This document shows, in pieces, positions 35,940 through 45,035 of a stretch of DNA of 64,000 nucleotides. The first letter of the stretch is position 1. Every line of letters starts with the position of its first letter. The stretch covers positions 16,374-80,373 of the forward strand of contig JANQNY010000003.1 in the NCBI GenBank assembly GCA_028279345.1, given 5' to 3'. The DNA is from Geminicoccaceae bacterium. GTDB taxonomy: Bacteria > Pseudomonadota > Alphaproteobacteria > Geminicoccales > Geminicoccaceae. The translations under genes were made by a program, and so were the position numbers. Under the pieces are notes generated by a model. That model was not told where the DNA came from and searched no databases. It saw only the letters and a program-made list of their open reading frames with translations.

Positions 35940-37424
35940 ATGCTGCACCTACGACGTTCGTTCACCAGATGGCGCAAAGACGATACCGGCGCCGTCCTCG
36001 CCATGGCCGCCGTCGCGATGCCCGTGTTCATCGGCCTGGCCGCGCTGACCGTCGACGCGAGCCTCGTCCAGATGACGGACAACAGACTGCAAGCGGTAGC
36101 CGACGGTGCGGCGCTCGCGGCGGCACGCCAGCTTCCGAACGTTAGCGCTGCCCAGACCGCAGCCGAAGGCATCGTCGCCGCCAACTACCCGAGCCTAACC
36201 CCAGCCGAGGTGACGGCACTCGCTGGCGTCGTCGTCACGGGCAATTGGGACGGCAGTACCTTCACACCTTCGGGCACGCCGCTGAACGCTGCGCGGGTCG
36301 ACGCCTCTCGAACGCAAGCCAGCGGCAATCCGCTTGGGACGTTCTTCGCCCGCATGCTCGGTGACGACTCCGTAGACCTCCAGAACTCGGCAGTGGCGAT
36401 CAAGTCGCTCGGCACCGAGCTCGCGCTCGTGCTCGACACCACGGGCTCGATGAGCGACGACAACAAGATCGCTGATCTGCGTGTCGCGGCGCAGGTCCTG
36501 CTCGACATCCTCTTCGACGGCTACAGACAGACGGGCGAAATCCCGCCTGATCTCCACGTCAGCGTCGTGCCGTACGTCGCCAGCGTGAACAGCGGCAGCG
36601 CGTACATGAATTGGCTCGTCGACCTCACGGCCGACTCGAGCCTCCTGCCCAACGCAATGACGGACTACGATCCGACGACGTGGAAAGGCTGCACCCGCGA
36701 GCGCACGGTCCACGATTCGGTTCTCAAGGAAGAGACGCCTCCCGGGACGGCGCCGTTCGATCCGTACTTCTATCCATCCGACAAGCGGAACAAATGGCCC
36801 GACAGCGATGGCGAGGTCGGTGAGAGTGGCGTGGTTGGGGAGTACGGACCCAATTTCGGCTGCGGAGCGCCGGTTATGGCATTGTCGCAGAACTACACAG
36901 AACTCTCAGCGAAGGTAGGTTCGCTCACCGAATCAGTCGACCGCTTCGGCACGCACACCGACGTGGGGCTATCCTGGGGCTGGCGCACGATCTCGCCATA
37001 CTGGCGCGGCCAGTGGCGCGACAGCAGCGACAATCTCATGACCACCCTTCCGCTCGACTATGACACGCCATTGATGAGCAAGGTTGTCGTGCTCATGACC
37101 GATGGTGACAACATGCACGTCAAAAAGGACTACACGGCCTACGGCTATAAGGGTGACGTGTACAGCAACAACAGCCAGCTCGACACTGCGATGCTCGAGG
37201 TCTGCACGGCCATGAAGGCGCGAAACATCATCGTCTACGTCGTGTCGTTCGGCTCGGGAATCACCGGCGGCATCCAGACCGACCTGGAGAACTGTGCTTC
37301 CACGCCGGACCAGGATCCGCAATTCCCCGGTCCGAAGTACTTCCACGCGCCGACCGGCTCTGCGCTGACGGCCGCATTCCAGGCTGTCGGGCGGCAGGTC
37401 AACGACGTGCGCCTCGTCCAGTAG
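35940..37424 (+). CDS. TadG-like protein with von Willebrand factor A domain
   Basis: A 494-residue protein with one N-terminal membrane helix (GAVLAMAAVAMPVFIGLAAL, the Flp-related TadG/RcpC-type domain) and a large extracytoplasmic part. The MIDAS metal site of a VWA domain is visible as LVLDTTGSMSDDNK, with later VVLMTDGDN. Between these the VWA domain carries a long insert with several cysteines. It forms an operon with the TadE-like gene (AAGGAG just before). A surface or pilus-related function is inferred; relatives are annotated as pilus assembly proteins. Confidence 0.8.
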   Translation: MLHLRRSFTRWRKDDTGAVLAMAAVAMPVFIGLAALTVDASLVQMTDNRLQAVADGAALAAARQLPNVSAAQTAAEGIVAANYPSLTPAEVTALAGVVVTGNWDGSTFTPSGTPLNAARVDASRTQASGNPLGTFFARMLGDDSVDLQNSAVAIKSLGTELALVLDTTGSMSDDNKIADLRVAAQVLLDILFDGYRQTGEIPPDLHVSVVPYVASVNSGSAYMNWLVDLTADSSLLPNAMTDYDPTTWKGCTRERTVHDSVLKEETPPGTAPFDPYFYPSDKRNKWPDSDGEVGESGVVGEYGPNFGCGAPVMALSQNYTELSAKVGSLTESVDRFGTHTDVGLSWGWRTISPYWRGQWRDSSDNLMTTLPLDYDTPLMSKVVVLMTDGDNMHVKKDYTAYGYKGDVYSNNSQLDTAMLEVCTAMKARNIIVYVVSFGSGITGGIQTDLENCASTPDQDPQFPGPKYFHAPTGSALTAAFQAVGRQVNDVRLVQ

Positions 37425-37754
37425 GGCTGCGTTCACCACGTAGGCGGCAGGAGCCTTGCGCTGGCTCGCTGCCGCCGCGGCCCGCTTTGCCCCGTTCCTC
37501 GCTAGCGGAAACCAAAACCCACGGTTCCTTCCCTCGGCCGGCAAGCGCACGCTCGCACAAGGCGGAGGAAGGGAGCGTCGGTGGTGGCGGCCACATGCCG
37601 GCGGAGGAAGGTCGAGCTCGCGGGTAGGGCGCTCTCTTGGCTCGCCATTCGCTCCGTTTCGACGCCGTGCTTTGGCCGCAGTTTCCATGGGTCCGTACAC
37701 GGCCTAATAGTGGTCGTGTAGGGTGCCCCGCTGGCGCCCGGCGGAGGTGCGCCC
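37425..37754. other. Intergenic stretch without a recognisable gene
   Basis: About 330 bases. A twice-repeated GGCGGAGGAAGG-like string (about 37560 and 37600) and a long-range CTTCC/GGAAG pairing are visible, but no gene, RNA family or clear terminator. Confidence 0.45.
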
Positions 37755-38480
37755 ATGGAGACCGTCTTCATCACCGGTGCAAGCCGCGGTATCGGACACG
37801 CGACGGCCAAGTACTTCGTCGAACACGGCTGGCGCGCGATCACGTGCTCGCGCGACGAAGTGCCGGATGGGTGCCCGGTACGCGAGGAACACCAGCACAT
37901 CACCGCCGACCTCAGAAAGCGCGAGAACCTGGGCTTCGCTGCAGCAGAGCTCTATCGGATTCTCGCCGGTGAGCCTCTGCACGCGCTGGTCAACAATGCG
38001 GGCTATTCGCCAAAGAGCGATGATGGCGCGCGTCTCGGCTGCCTCGACGGCGACCTCTCGATCTGGGACGATGTCTTCGCCATCAACTTCTTCGCAGCGG
38101 TCTACTTCTCGCGGACGCTCACCAAATCACTTGCCCGCGGCGAAGGTGCGATCGTCAACATCACCTCGATCGCGGGCCATCGCGTACATCCCTTCGCCGG
38201 CTCCGCCTACAGCACGTCTAAGGCGGCCCTCTCGGGGCTCACGCGCGAACTCGCCGCGGATTTGGCGCCGCTCGGAATCCGCGTCAACGCGGTTTGCCCC
38301 GGCGAGATCAACACGGCGATCCTCTCGCCCGGCACCGAGAAGCTCGTCGAACGAATCCCTCTCCGCCGTCTCGGCTCGCCGGAAGAGGTGGCTGCGGTGA
38401 TCCACTATCTCTGCAGCCCGAACAGTTCATATGTGAATGGCGCCGAGATCCCGGTCAACGGCGGCCAAGACGTCTTCTAG
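37755..38480 (+). CDS. Short-chain dehydrogenase/reductase
   Basis: A 241-residue classical SDR oxidoreductase. The cofactor motif TGASRGIGHA, the NNAG motif, catalytic Ser in VNITSIAGH and the pair in AYSTSKAALSG (Tyr, Lys) are all present; the C-terminus ends in NGGQDVF. The substrate is unknown; the closest general resemblance is to ketoacyl-reductase-like SDRs. Its end overlaps the end of the convergent diguanylate cyclase gene by four bases. Confidence 0.88.
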   Translation: METVFITGASRGIGHATAKYFVEHGWRAITCSRDEVPDGCPVREEHQHITADLRKRENLGFAAAELYRILAGEPLHALVNNAGYSPKSDDGARLGCLDGDLSIWDDVFAINFFAAVYFSRTLTKSLARGEGAIVNITSIAGHRVHPFAGSAYSTSKAALSGLTRELAADLAPLGIRVNAVCPGEINTAILSPGTEKLVERIPLRRLGSPEEVAAVIHYLCSPNSSYVNGAEIPVNGGQDVF

Positions 38481-39400
38481 GCGTCTGCCGACGGCTGCAC
38501 GATGTGCTTGCCCGATCGCGCCGCCTGCCGGGTCGCCTTCATCCGGTACATGGCCTGATCGGCTGCACGGTACAGTCGATGGAGGGAAACTTCACCTGGG
38601 ATCAACGGCACCCAGCCATAGCTGACATCCACCGACACGGTGGTCTGATCGAGCCGGATCGGCGCGCGCACCGAATCGGCGATGGCGTCAAGGCGGCCCT
38701 TCGCCTCGCGGCCGCCACCCAACAGCAATGCGAACTCGTCACCCCCGATGCGCGCGACCGTGTCCGAACTACGCACCGCATGCTTGAGCCGGCGCGCGAG
38801 GATCATCAACACGCGATCACCGAGATCGTGACCGTACCGATCGTTGATAGCCTTGAAGCCGTCGAGATCGAGGATCGCGAAGATCCCTTGCCGGTCGCCG
38901 CCTGCCAGGTCGTCTATCGCGGTCGCCAGGGCGCGCCGGTTCGCTAACCCCGTGAGCGGATCGGCGTTCGCCAACGCATACGTCCGACGCTGCGCCTCGT
39001 AGGAATCCGTAACGTCATCGCGAACGATCGCCGCACCTCTGAACGATCGGGTGCGGAGCTTCCAGATCGTCACCTCATGCCACCGTTGCGAACCACCGAC
39101 AGCACAGCCATGCACGGTCCTGAAGCGCTGGCGGCGTCCGGCAAGCACGTCCTCCAGGCCTGCAGCGACCATGCCGGCGTCGTGGCAACCACGGCGTACG
39201 GCCGCACGGCATTCATCCAGGTAGTTCGCACCCAAACCCATCGTCGCCGGATCAGCCTGTTCGGAACGCCATTCCTCGTTGACCGCCACGATCTCGCCGC
39301 GGTCATCAACCAGCACGGCCGGCCCTGGCCACTGCGCAAAGAACGCCTCGCGCGGGTCGGGGCAATCGATGGCCAGTCGGAACAGAGTGCCCGCTGCCAA
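38477..39400 (-). CDS. Diguanylate cyclase with N-terminal PAS-like domain
   Basis: A 307-residue protein. The N-terminal 130 residues look like a PAS sensor (WPGPAVLVDDRGEIVAVNEEW, cited in part, ending IVRDDVTD). The C-terminal GGDEF domain is intact: the active site ARIGGDEFALLL and an inhibitory I-site RSSD five residues before it. It should make cyclic di-GMP with product inhibition. Start: the TTG at 39400 is well supported by GGAGGT 5 bases upstream. A good promoter stands at 39460-39488. No membrane helix is seen, so the sensed signal is cytoplasmic. Confidence 0.9.
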   Translation of the reverse strand: MAAGTLFRLAIDCPDPREAFFAQWPGPAVLVDDRGEIVAVNEEWRSEQADPATMGLGANYLDECRAAVRRGCHDAGMVAAGLEDVLAGRRQRFRTVHGCAVGGSQRWHEVTIWKLRTRSFRGAAIVRDDVTDSYEAQRRTYALANADPLTGLANRRALATAIDDLAGGDRQGIFAILDLDGFKAINDRYGHDLGDRVLMILARRLKHAVRSSDTVARIGGDEFALLLGGGREAKGRLDAIADSVRAPIRLDQTTVSVDVSYGWVPLIPGEVSLHRLYRAADQAMYRMKATRQAARSGKHIVQPSADA

Positions 39401-39459
39401 AGGCTACCTCCTCAACCAGCTAGGCGCCCTTGGGTGCCTGCGATTTGTCAACCTGCTCC

Positions 39460-39488
39460 AGTATACACCTGTAGTGCGTCGAGCGCAA
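39460..39488 (-). promoter_or_regulatory. Putative promoter of the diguanylate cyclase gene
   Basis: On the minus strand TTGCGC (39483-39488), a 17-base spacer and TATACT (39460-39465), inside an AT-rich stretch of 143 bases between two same-strand genes. Confidence 0.6.
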
Positions 39489-39543
39489 ATACTCAAAAGT
39501 AAAATCCCTGAGACATTTCAATAGAATCCAATGAAATATGGCT

Positions 39544-41133
39544 TCATGTGTGCAACAGCGACTTCACCTCGCCAAGCGTGTTGGCCATCGCGGCAGTCTT
39601 GTCGCGCCGCCATCGGAGAATGCGAGGAAACCGGACCGCAATACCCGACTTGTGCCGCGACGAGAGCTGGATGCCCTCGAACGCCAGCTCGAAGACCTGC
39701 TCGGCAGGCACCGACCTGACAGGACCAAAACGCTCGATTGTATGACGTCGGACCCATCTATCCAATTCCGCGATCTCCCCATCGTCCAGACCGGAGTAGG
39801 CCTTGGCGAAAGGGACGAGGCGGTCACCATCCCAGACCGCAAAGGTGTAGTCCGTGAAGAGGTTCGCCCGGCGGCCGCTACCGGCCTGCGCGTAGATCAG
39901 GACGGCGTCTACGGTCAGCGGGTCGATCTTCCACTTCCACCAGTCGCCACGGCGTCGGCCCACCTGGTAGGTGCCAGTCGCCCGCTTCAGCATCAGCCCC
40001 TCGACACCAGACGCGCGAGCGCGCGCGCGATGCTCGGCAAGCTCTTCCCAATCCGCCGCCTCGACCAGGGGCGAGACGGTAAGCGCCGCCGGGACATTGG
40101 CCAGGATACGCTCGAGGCGCTGCCGCCGCTCACGCTGTGGCAAGCGGCGCAGGTCCTCACCATCTTCTTCCAGCAAGTCGTAGGCGAGGAAGCGCACCGG
40201 CGCGTCCGCAAGAATCTTCGCCGTGAGCTTGAGCCGGCCGATGCGCTTTTGCAGGGCTGCGAAGGGCAGGACGCCGACCTCGCCCCAGGCGAGGATCTCG
40301 CCGTCGAGAACCGTGCCATCCGCGAGCGCACCGCCCGCGTGCTCGATCTCCGGAAAGCGCCCCGTCACCAGGTCCTCGCCGCGCGACCACAGGTAAACGG
40401 CGCCAGCGCGTTTGACCAACTGCCCGCGGATCCCGTCCCACTTCCACTCGCAGAGCCAGCCTTCCACCGTGCCCAGTGTCTCGGGCGGCCCCTCCAGCGG
40501 TGAGGCTAGAAAGAACGGGTAGGGGCGGCTCACGTCCGCGTCGCCGTCATCGCCCGCTAGCAGCGCAGAGTAAGCCTCTGCGGTGGGTTGCCAACGACCC
40601 ATCAACCGATGCCCGATCACCGCGGTGTCGGTCCCAGCGATCCGCGCGATCGCCCGCACCACTAGTCCGCGCGCCACGCCAACTCGCAACCCGCCGGTCA
40701 GGAGCTTGTTCAAGACGAAACGTTCCTCGCGGTCGAAGGTGCGCCACCATCCCTGCACGGTGCGCCGTTGCACATCCGCGTCGAGCATGCGGAGCGGCAG
40801 GATGCGCTGCTCCATCCAGCCGGCGAGGCTCAGCGGCGTCGGCTCTCCGCGCTCGACCGCATCGAGCAGCAGCGCCACGGTCTCCGCCGTGTCGCCGACG
40901 GCGGCATAACTCTCGTCGACGAGCCAGTCGGGCAGGCCCGTCAAGTCGAGCGCCCATTCGCGCAACGTCCGCGAACTGATGAAGCGCTTGAGCCTACCGC
41001 CCATGAGAAAGAACAGCGCCCACGCCGCGTCGTCGTGCGGGGCCGCCTCGAAGTAGGCGGCCATTGCCTCAATCTTGGCGTTGGTGCTGCTCGTCGCATC
41101 CAGCGCCGCATAGAGCTCGGCAAAGCGCTTCAT
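39544..41133 (-). CDS. ATP-dependent DNA ligase (ligase of the LPE-type repair module)
   Basis: A 529-residue ATP-dependent DNA ligase. The N-terminal 200 residues form the DNA-binding domain; the AMP-accepting lysine is in CEWKWDGIRGQ; further nucleotidyltransferase motifs are WSRGEDLV, DGEILAW, FLAYDLLEEDG, GVEGLMLKR and WWKWKID; an OB domain closes the protein. This is the bacterial ligase often found with an exonuclease, a helicase of the Lhr type and a phosphoesterase, and connected to repair of cross-links or other damage. The start overlaps the stop of the exonuclease gene by four bases (ATGA), so they are coupled. Neither helicase nor phosphoesterase gene follows here. Confidence 0.92.
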   Translation of the reverse strand: MKRFAELYAALDATSSTNAKIEAMAAYFEAAPHDDAAWALFFLMGGRLKRFISSRTLREWALDLTGLPDWLVDESYAAVGDTAETVALLLDAVERGEPTPLSLAGWMEQRILPLRMLDADVQRRTVQGWWRTFDREERFVLNKLLTGGLRVGVARGLVVRAIARIAGTDTAVIGHRLMGRWQPTAEAYSALLAGDDGDADVSRPYPFFLASPLEGPPETLGTVEGWLCEWKWDGIRGQLVKRAGAVYLWSRGEDLVTGRFPEIEHAGGALADGTVLDGEILAWGEVGVLPFAALQKRIGRLKLTAKILADAPVRFLAYDLLEEDGEDLRRLPQRERRQRLERILANVPAALTVSPLVEAADWEELAEHRARARASGVEGLMLKRATGTYQVGRRRGDWWKWKIDPLTVDAVLIYAQAGSGRRANLFTDYTFAVWDGDRLVPFAKAYSGLDDGEIAELDRWVRRHTIERFGPVRSVPAEQVFELAFEGIQLSSRHKSGIAVRFPRILRWRRDKTAAMANTLGEVKSLLHT

Positions 41134-42146
41134 CCGTCGTCCTGCTCGCCGTCGAACAGCGTCTCCACGCGCCGCGCATCCAGACCGCGTTCGCTGCTCA
41201 GGTAGCGCGCCAAGGTGTCCGCATAGCCGTGGGTGCAGAGGACCGTGCGTGCGCCTGTCTCCTCCACGGTGTGCAGGACGTCGGGCCAGTCGACATGATC
41301 GGAAAGCACGAAACCCTGATCATAGCCGCGCCGACGGCGTTGCCCACGGACCCGCATCCAGCCCGAGACGAAGGCCGTCGACGGCTCGTTGAACCGCCGC
41401 ATCCATGGCGTCGCCATGGCCGACGGCGGCGCCAACACCAGCTCGCCCCGCAACCGCTCACCCTTTGGGAGTTCGGCCACGGCCACCGTCGGTGCCAAAG
41501 CGACGCCGGCATCGCGATAGGCGTCGATCATCGATGCCAGGGCGCCGTGCACGAACACCGCGCGCTCGAGCCGCTGGTGGAGTTCCGCAAGAAGCCGCTG
41601 CGCCTTGCCGAGCGCATAGCAGAACAGGACCGACGTGCGGCCCGTAGCGGCGTTCTTCTCCCACCAGCGGAGGATGGCGTCGACGACGTGGGTGCCACGA
41701 TCCCATCGGTAGATCGGCAAGGCGAAGGTGGCCTCGGTGACGAAACCGTCGCAGGGCACCAGCTCGAAGGCGGCACAGCTCGGGTCCGCCTCGCGCTTGT
41801 AGTCGCCGGACACCACCCAGACCTCGCCCGCCACCTCGACGCGCACTTGAGCCGCGCCCAACACGTGACCGGCCGGGTGGAACGAGACGCGCGCCTCGTT
41901 CAGCGTGAACGGGTCGCCATAGTCGTGCGTCGCGAGCGGCAGATCGGCGCCCAGGCGGCGTCGCAGAACGCCGGCGCCCGGCGCCGCCGCGAAGTAGCGG
42001 TCGTGGCCGGGGCGCGCATGATCGCTGTGCCCGTGCGTGACAACCGCCTGGGGCACAGGGCGCCAAGGGTCGATGTGGAACGCACCCGCCGGGCAATAGA
42101 GCCCCTCGGGTGTGAGCGTAAGGACCGGATCTGTCCGCTTCGTCAT
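41130..42146 (-). CDS. Ligase-associated DNA exonuclease (MBL/beta-CASP-like)
   Basis: A 338-residue metallo-beta-lactamase-fold nuclease. The metal motif HxHxDH is VVTHGHSDHARPGH; other conserved blocks are FHPAGHVLGAAQVRVE, VVSGDYKREADP, and the C-terminal FVLSDHVDWPD. Proteins of this family are encoded with ATP-dependent DNA ligases and are thought to process DNA ends before sealing, related to SNM1/Artemis nucleases. It is the first gene of a two-gene operon with the ligase. Confidence 0.9.
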   Translation of the reverse strand: MTKRTDPVLTLTPEGLYCPAGAFHIDPWRPVPQAVVTHGHSDHARPGHDRYFAAAPGAGVLRRRLGADLPLATHDYGDPFTLNEARVSFHPAGHVLGAAQVRVEVAGEVWVVSGDYKREADPSCAAFELVPCDGFVTEATFALPIYRWDRGTHVVDAILRWWEKNAATGRTSVLFCYALGKAQRLLAELHQRLERAVFVHGALASMIDAYRDAGVALAPTVAVAELPKGERLRGELVLAPPSAMATPWMRRFNEPSTAFVSGWMRVRGQRRRRGYDQGFVLSDHVDWPDVLHTVEETGARTVLCTHGYADTLARYLSSERGLDARRVETLFDGEQDDG

Positions 42147-42251
42147 CGTCTCAAGGGTGGAGGCAACGGCGCGCGTGGCAAGCCCGAGCCTTGGCGGGCG
42201 CCGCGCGTGGCGCTATCAGCCGGACCATAGTCCGCCGGGAGTCATGCAGCC

Positions 42252-42965
42252 TTGGACAGCCGCACCACCGAACTCTTCAGCGAAGACGCCTATCTGCGCA
42301 CGACCGCTGCTGAGGTCGTCGGATCAAGCGAGAATGGCGTGGTTCTCGATCGGACGGTGTTCTACGCGGCAGGCGGCGGACAGCCGGGTGACAGCGGCGA
42401 GCTCGTGTTGGAGAATGGCTCGACCGCGGCGGTCGCGGCGACCGGGTTCGTCGACGGCGTCATCGTCCACCGGCTGGGCTCGGGCGAGGTGCCACCCGTG
42501 GGCGCGCGTGTCGACGCTCGGCTCGACTGGGAGCGCCGCTATCGGCTCATGCGCATGCACAGCTGCCTCCACCTGCTCTGCGCCGCCGTTGGGGAGCCCG
42601 TGACCGGGGGCCAAGTCGCCGAAGATAAGGGGCGGCTCGATTTCGCGATCGCGGGCGACGTCCCGACCAAGGACATTCTAACGGAGCGCCTGAACGCCTG
42701 GATCGAAGGGGATCGCGAGGTTCGCCACAGCTGGATCGACGCGGCCGAGCTCGATCGCCGGCCAGACCTGGTGCGAACGATGTCGGTCAAGCCGCCGCGC
42801 ACCGGCGGCAGGGTGCGTCTGGTCGAGATCGAAGGGGTCGATCTGCAGGCCTGCGGCGGCACGCACATCAAGCGCACCGGGGAGATCGGCCCGGTGGACC
42901 TCGTGAAGATCGAGAACAAGGGCAAGCAGAACCGCCGTTTCACCGTCGCCTTCCGCGGGGCGTAG
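42252..42965 (+). CDS. Alanyl-tRNA editing protein AlaX
   Basis: A 237-residue free-standing editing domain that hydrolyses Ser or Gly wrongly attached to tRNA-Ala. It starts with the beta-barrel part (LDRTVFYAAGGGQPGDSGEL) and has the zinc-binding motifs HSCLH and CGGTHIKRTGEIG. The size and C-terminal end fit the middle-length class (AlaX-M). No ATG is available at the right place; the TTG at 42252 has GGGAG 10 bases upstream. Confidence 0.9.
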   Translation: MDSRTTELFSEDAYLRTTAAEVVGSSENGVVLDRTVFYAAGGGQPGDSGELVLENGSTAAVAATGFVDGVIVHRLGSGEVPPVGARVDARLDWERRYRLMRMHSCLHLLCAAVGEPVTGGQVAEDKGRLDFAIAGDVPTKDILTERLNAWIEGDREVRHSWIDAAELDRRPDLVRTMSVKPPRTGGRVRLVEIEGVDLQACGGTHIKRTGEIGPVDLVKIENKGKQNRRFTVAFRGA

Positions 42966-43048
42966 CGGGCGGGCGCCAAGGCGCCGTAGACCGCACATTA
43001 ACCATGACCGCTTAGGTTGGCCGATGCAGCCCCACCGGAGCCCGCGTC

Positions 43049-44311
43049 ATGGAAACGCGTCACGTTCGCTATGTCTGGCATGCTGGTCCGCGCAACACGC
43101 CGCCTCCGGCAACCATCGCCACCTGGATCGAACGCCACAGCCACGCCGAGGCAGCACCGGCCGTGGCGCTTCTGGATGGCGATGGCGTTGACGATCCCGG
43201 CATCCTGCCCGCTTCGATCGATGCTTTTGCCGTGGTCGCCGGGCGGCTGACGGACGGCGCTTTGGGCGTCGCGATGCGCAGCGCCGCAGACGATCTGGTC
43301 ACGCTCGACGTGGACGATGGCGTCTGGCAGCGCCGGCTTGTTGCGCTCGCGGATCTGGCGGTGCTCAGGCGCGCCACCCGACACCGGCGGGATGCGGCGC
43401 GCGACTTCTTCAACGACGAGCCGCGCCATGCTGACGACCCATCGCGACGTCCAGCCGTGTTGTTCGTCGGCGCGCCAGGTCCGCACAAGCTGACGCTGAT
43501 CGACGCACTTCTGGGGTGGAGTGTTTCCGCCTACGCCGAGACAGTGGCCCATGCGCGCACCCATCTCGAGGTTGGAACCTACGCTGCCGTGATCCTGACG
43601 GATGCGCTGGACGCCGAAAGCCTGCAGCTCACACTGACGCTGCTCAAGGGCGTCGACGGACCCGGTGCACCGTCCTTCGTCGTGGTCCGGTCGGCGGATG
43701 CGCCCTTCACGATCGCCGAGGCCTTCGCCGCCGGTGCCACCGAGGTCGTTGACGCGAGCGACGCCAAGGAGCTCATCCAGCGGCGGCTCGCTCGGACGAT
43801 GCACGAGGCGACGCTTCGCTACGATCTCCGCGAGGAACACGCCTTCGCCAGGGGCGTCGAGCCGATCAGCGGTCGATTGGCCCATGGCGCTTTCCACGCG
43901 TTCCTGCAGTCCACCTTGAATGTTCGGGGCATGGCCCATCGCGGTGCGGTCGTCGCTGTGACGTTGGAGTGCCTCGACACCGTCAACCGCGAGGCAGGCT
44001 ACGCTGCCGGCGACCGGGCGCTGCGCGCAGTCGGCGACGGGTTGCGCCGCCAGGTGCGCGCCGACGACATTGTGGGCCGGCTGGGTGGTGCTTGCTTCGG
44101 CGTCTGGTTCAGCGACGTCGATGATGTCGATCTGCCTGTTTTGGGTTGCCGCCTCCAGGCCGCCGTTCGCCACGCTTGGCTAGGTGATGGCGGACCAGGG
44201 CTTGGCGCGCGTGTCGGTTGCGCGCGCCCTGAAGAGGGCGACAATGCTCGCTCGCTCACGCGCCGTGCCCGAGAGCAGGCGCGGCGCGGGCTCTTGCGCG
44301 CGGTCTCCTAG
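43049..44311 (+). CDS. Receiver-GGDEF protein with degenerate active site
   Basis: A 420-residue protein. Residues about 135-250 look like a response-regulator receiver (AVLFVGAPGPHKLTLIDALLG, then ILTDALD holding a possible phospho-acceptor Asp, and FVVVRSADAP with a switch-type residue). The first 115 residues may be a second, degraded receiver (VALLDGDGVDDPG). The C-terminal domain has the GGDEF fold, but the catalytic motif reads GGACF (346-350), so cyclase activity is unlikely; the inhibitory I-site RADD (337-340) is kept. This REC-REC-GGDEF* layout with an intact I-site recalls Caulobacter PopA, a cyclic di-GMP receptor. The function here is inferred. Confidence 0.78.
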   Translation: METRHVRYVWHAGPRNTPPPATIATWIERHSHAEAAPAVALLDGDGVDDPGILPASIDAFAVVAGRLTDGALGVAMRSAADDLVTLDVDDGVWQRRLVALADLAVLRRATRHRRDAARDFFNDEPRHADDPSRRPAVLFVGAPGPHKLTLIDALLGWSVSAYAETVAHARTHLEVGTYAAVILTDALDAESLQLTLTLLKGVDGPGAPSFVVVRSADAPFTIAEAFAAGATEVVDASDAKELIQRRLARTMHEATLRYDLREEHAFARGVEPISGRLAHGAFHAFLQSTLNVRGMAHRGAVVAVTLECLDTVNREAGYAAGDRALRAVGDGLRRQVRADDIVGRLGGACFGVWFSDVDDVDLPVLGCRLQAAVRHAWLGDGGPGLGARVGCARPEEGDNARSLTRRAREQARRGLLRAVS

Positions 44312-44382
44312 CGCTGCAAGGCAGCGGCAAGCTGCCCGATTCGACGGCTGCGCCTCTTCAAGGGTGATCGGAGCCGGCAACC

Positions 44383-44877
44383 TCAGAAGGTCTGATCGAA
44401 GATCTTCCGCAGCTCGTCCTCCTTGTCCTTGCTCAAGGACGTCTGGAGCACGGTGCCCGTGTGGGCAAAGTCGGCCAGTCGTTCCACGACCTTGTCGCCG
44501 GTCACCTTGCGCACAAGGATGAAGATGGCGGCGCCTCCGGCCTTCAGGCTTTCACCCGTCTTGCGCATGAAGTCGTCGTTGATGCCGAAGTCGCTCATGG
44601 CACCCGAGAGGGCGCCCGCACCGGCCCCGACCGCAGCGCCGAGCAGCGGTTGCAGGAACAGCAGCCCGATGAGGAGGCCCCAGAAGCTGCCGCCCACGGC
44701 GCCCGCCGCGGTCAAATTGGTGGCTTGGTGCAGCTTGACCTTGCCGTCGTCGTCGCGCGTGACGATCACGATGTCGTCCATCGCGATCAGGTATTCCTTC
44801 TGCAGCTCCACCATGCGGCCTCGGAGTTCAAAGGCCTTCTGGGGATCCTCAAAGGCAATCACGACAAGATCGGACAT
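44383..44877 (-). CDS. DUF1269 domain membrane-associated protein
   Basis: A 164-residue protein of the DUF1269 family. The N-terminus is SDLVVIAFEDPQKAFELR; a hydrophobic, glycine-rich stretch in the middle (GAVGGSFWGLLIGLLFLQPLLG, then GAAVGAGAGAL) resembles a membrane hairpin; the C-terminus is FAHTGTVLQTSLSKDKEDEL. The role is unknown; such proteins are common in stress-related settings. Stands alone on its strand. Confidence 0.85.
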   Translation of the reverse strand: MSDLVVIAFEDPQKAFELRGRMVELQKEYLIAMDDIVIVTRDDDGKVKLHQATNLTAAGAVGGSFWGLLIGLLFLQPLLGAAVGAGAGALSGAMSDFGINDDFMRKTGESLKAGGAAIFILVRKVTGDKVVERLADFAHTGTVLQTSLSKDKEDELRKIFDQTF

Positions 44878-45035
44878 GACGGCGTATCTCCCTACACGGC
44901 TGCTAAGCGCAGGGAGCTATATGCGCTGGTCCCGCTTCCGTCCATCGGGGGTGAGGCGCCGCGACGCGCCCGCCGCCGACACCCCGGGGTCGCCGAAGCG
45001 TCCCCGGTTGCGCCGACGGCAACAGCGACGTTGGG

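Noticed and set aside
37560..37612. Repeated GGCGGAGGAAGG-like strings as a possible repeat element
   Set aside because: Only two imperfect copies in a GC-rich gap; too little to call a repeat family.
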